From Jeotgalicoccus meleagridis (GTDB lineage: Bacteria; Bacillota; Bacilli; Staphylococcales; Salinicoccaceae), in contig NZ_CAJEWD010000008.1 in the NCBI RefSeq assembly GCF_903994045.1, forward strand, positions 849,843 to 913,842: a stretch of DNA of 64,000 nucleotides, read 5' to 3'. The translations under genes were made by a program, and so were the position numbers. The notes beneath the pieces are model-generated. The model saw only the letters and a program-made list of their open reading frames with translations. It was not told the DNA's origin and searched no databases. Below are positions 63,890 through 64,000 of the stretch, piece by piece (positions within the stretch are counted from its first letter, which is position 1; every line of letters begins with the position of its first letter).

Positions 63890-64000
63890 TTGAATAAGTC
63901 ATCGATGGATTAGTATTCGTCCGCTGAATGTGTTGCCACACTTACACGCCGAACCTATCAACCTTATCGTCTATAAGGCATCTATTGGGGAAATCTCATC
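63890..64000 (-). rRNA. rrl: 23S ribosomal RNA, 3' end only
   Basis: The minus strand shows the last about 110 nt of 23S rRNA, recognisable by the ATACTAATCCATCGATGACTT-type 3' end. The rest lies beyond the right edge. The order 23S, 5S, Asn, Glu, Val, Tyr, Gln, Lys reads leftward. Confidence 0.9.

Overview
The window is about 64 kb of AT-rich Gram-positive (Firmicutes) chromosome. The gene content fits a Staphylococcaceae member of the Jeotgalicoccus/Salinicoccus kind, although no species can be fixed from the sequence alone. The signs are strong AGGAGG-type ribosome sites, a glmS ribozyme, ClpE under CtsR boxes, the cdaA-cdaR-glmM operon next to arginase and an rRNA operon, a WalR box before a LysM-P60 wall hydrolase, and cre-like CcpA sites. 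I see no prophage, insertion sequence or CRISPR array.

Layout. 1-2.1 kb: TAXI-type TRAP transporter operon, cut by the left edge. 2.1-5.0 kb: three-gene cluster of esterase, zinc-ribbon membrane protein and acyltransferase. 5.3-13.3 kb: oligopeptide-type ABC transporter, with two paralogous binding lipoproteins divergent from a permease-permease-ATPase-ATPase-small membrane protein operon. 13.3-16.5 kb: DUF402, LysR, MFS and DUF456 genes. 16.5-19.8 kb: GntR-controlled ABC exporter. 19.9-21.4 kb: catabolic-type ornithine carbamoyltransferase followed by a repeat-rich convergent spacer. 21.4-32.5 kb: mixed housekeeping and redox genes, transporters and a wall hydrolase. 32.8-37.3 kb: a DeoR, DUF1537-kinase, PdxA2 and GntP operon for a four-carbon sugar acid. 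37.4-47.6 kb: YbaK deacylase, second repeat array, ClpE, MhqO-like dioxygenase, tRNA dihydrouridine synthase, and a MerR/multidrug pump pair. 47.6-51.7 kb: lipoprotein and the two glycine decarboxylase P subunits behind a structured leader. 51.7-54.4 kb: LysE exporter, third repeat array, phosphatase and DUF1835 gene. 54.4-63.0 kb: glmS with its ribozyme, ywbE, ydjM-like, glmM, cdaR, cdaA, an HTH-TPR regulator, an ArsR-like regulator and arginase. 63.1-64.0 kb: the end of an rRNA operon on the minus strand (23S end, 5S, tRNAs Asn, Glu, Val, Tyr, Gln, Lys).

How the genes work together. Several operons are complete enough to read as pathways. GntP imports an acid sugar that DtnK phosphorylates and PdxA2 oxidises. 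GlmS and GlmM make glucosamine phosphates for the wall, and GlmM sits with the c-di-AMP synthase that partners it in related bacteria. Arginase and ornithine carbamoyltransferase handle arginine and ornithine carbon and nitrogen.

The most unusual content is a family of 51-nt tandem repeats. It occurs in three separate spacers (20.98-21.12, 38.44-38.67 and 52.40-52.63 kb), always between convergent genes and always in the same orientation. Each unit is a small inverted repeat followed directly by TTTTT. The arm sequences differ between arrays but keep their pairing, which looks like covariation. A larger foldback next to the first array shares the loop motif TTTTGACATG with different arms. I recognise no described family for these elements. 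They may be tandem transcription terminators or REP-like mobile palindromes.
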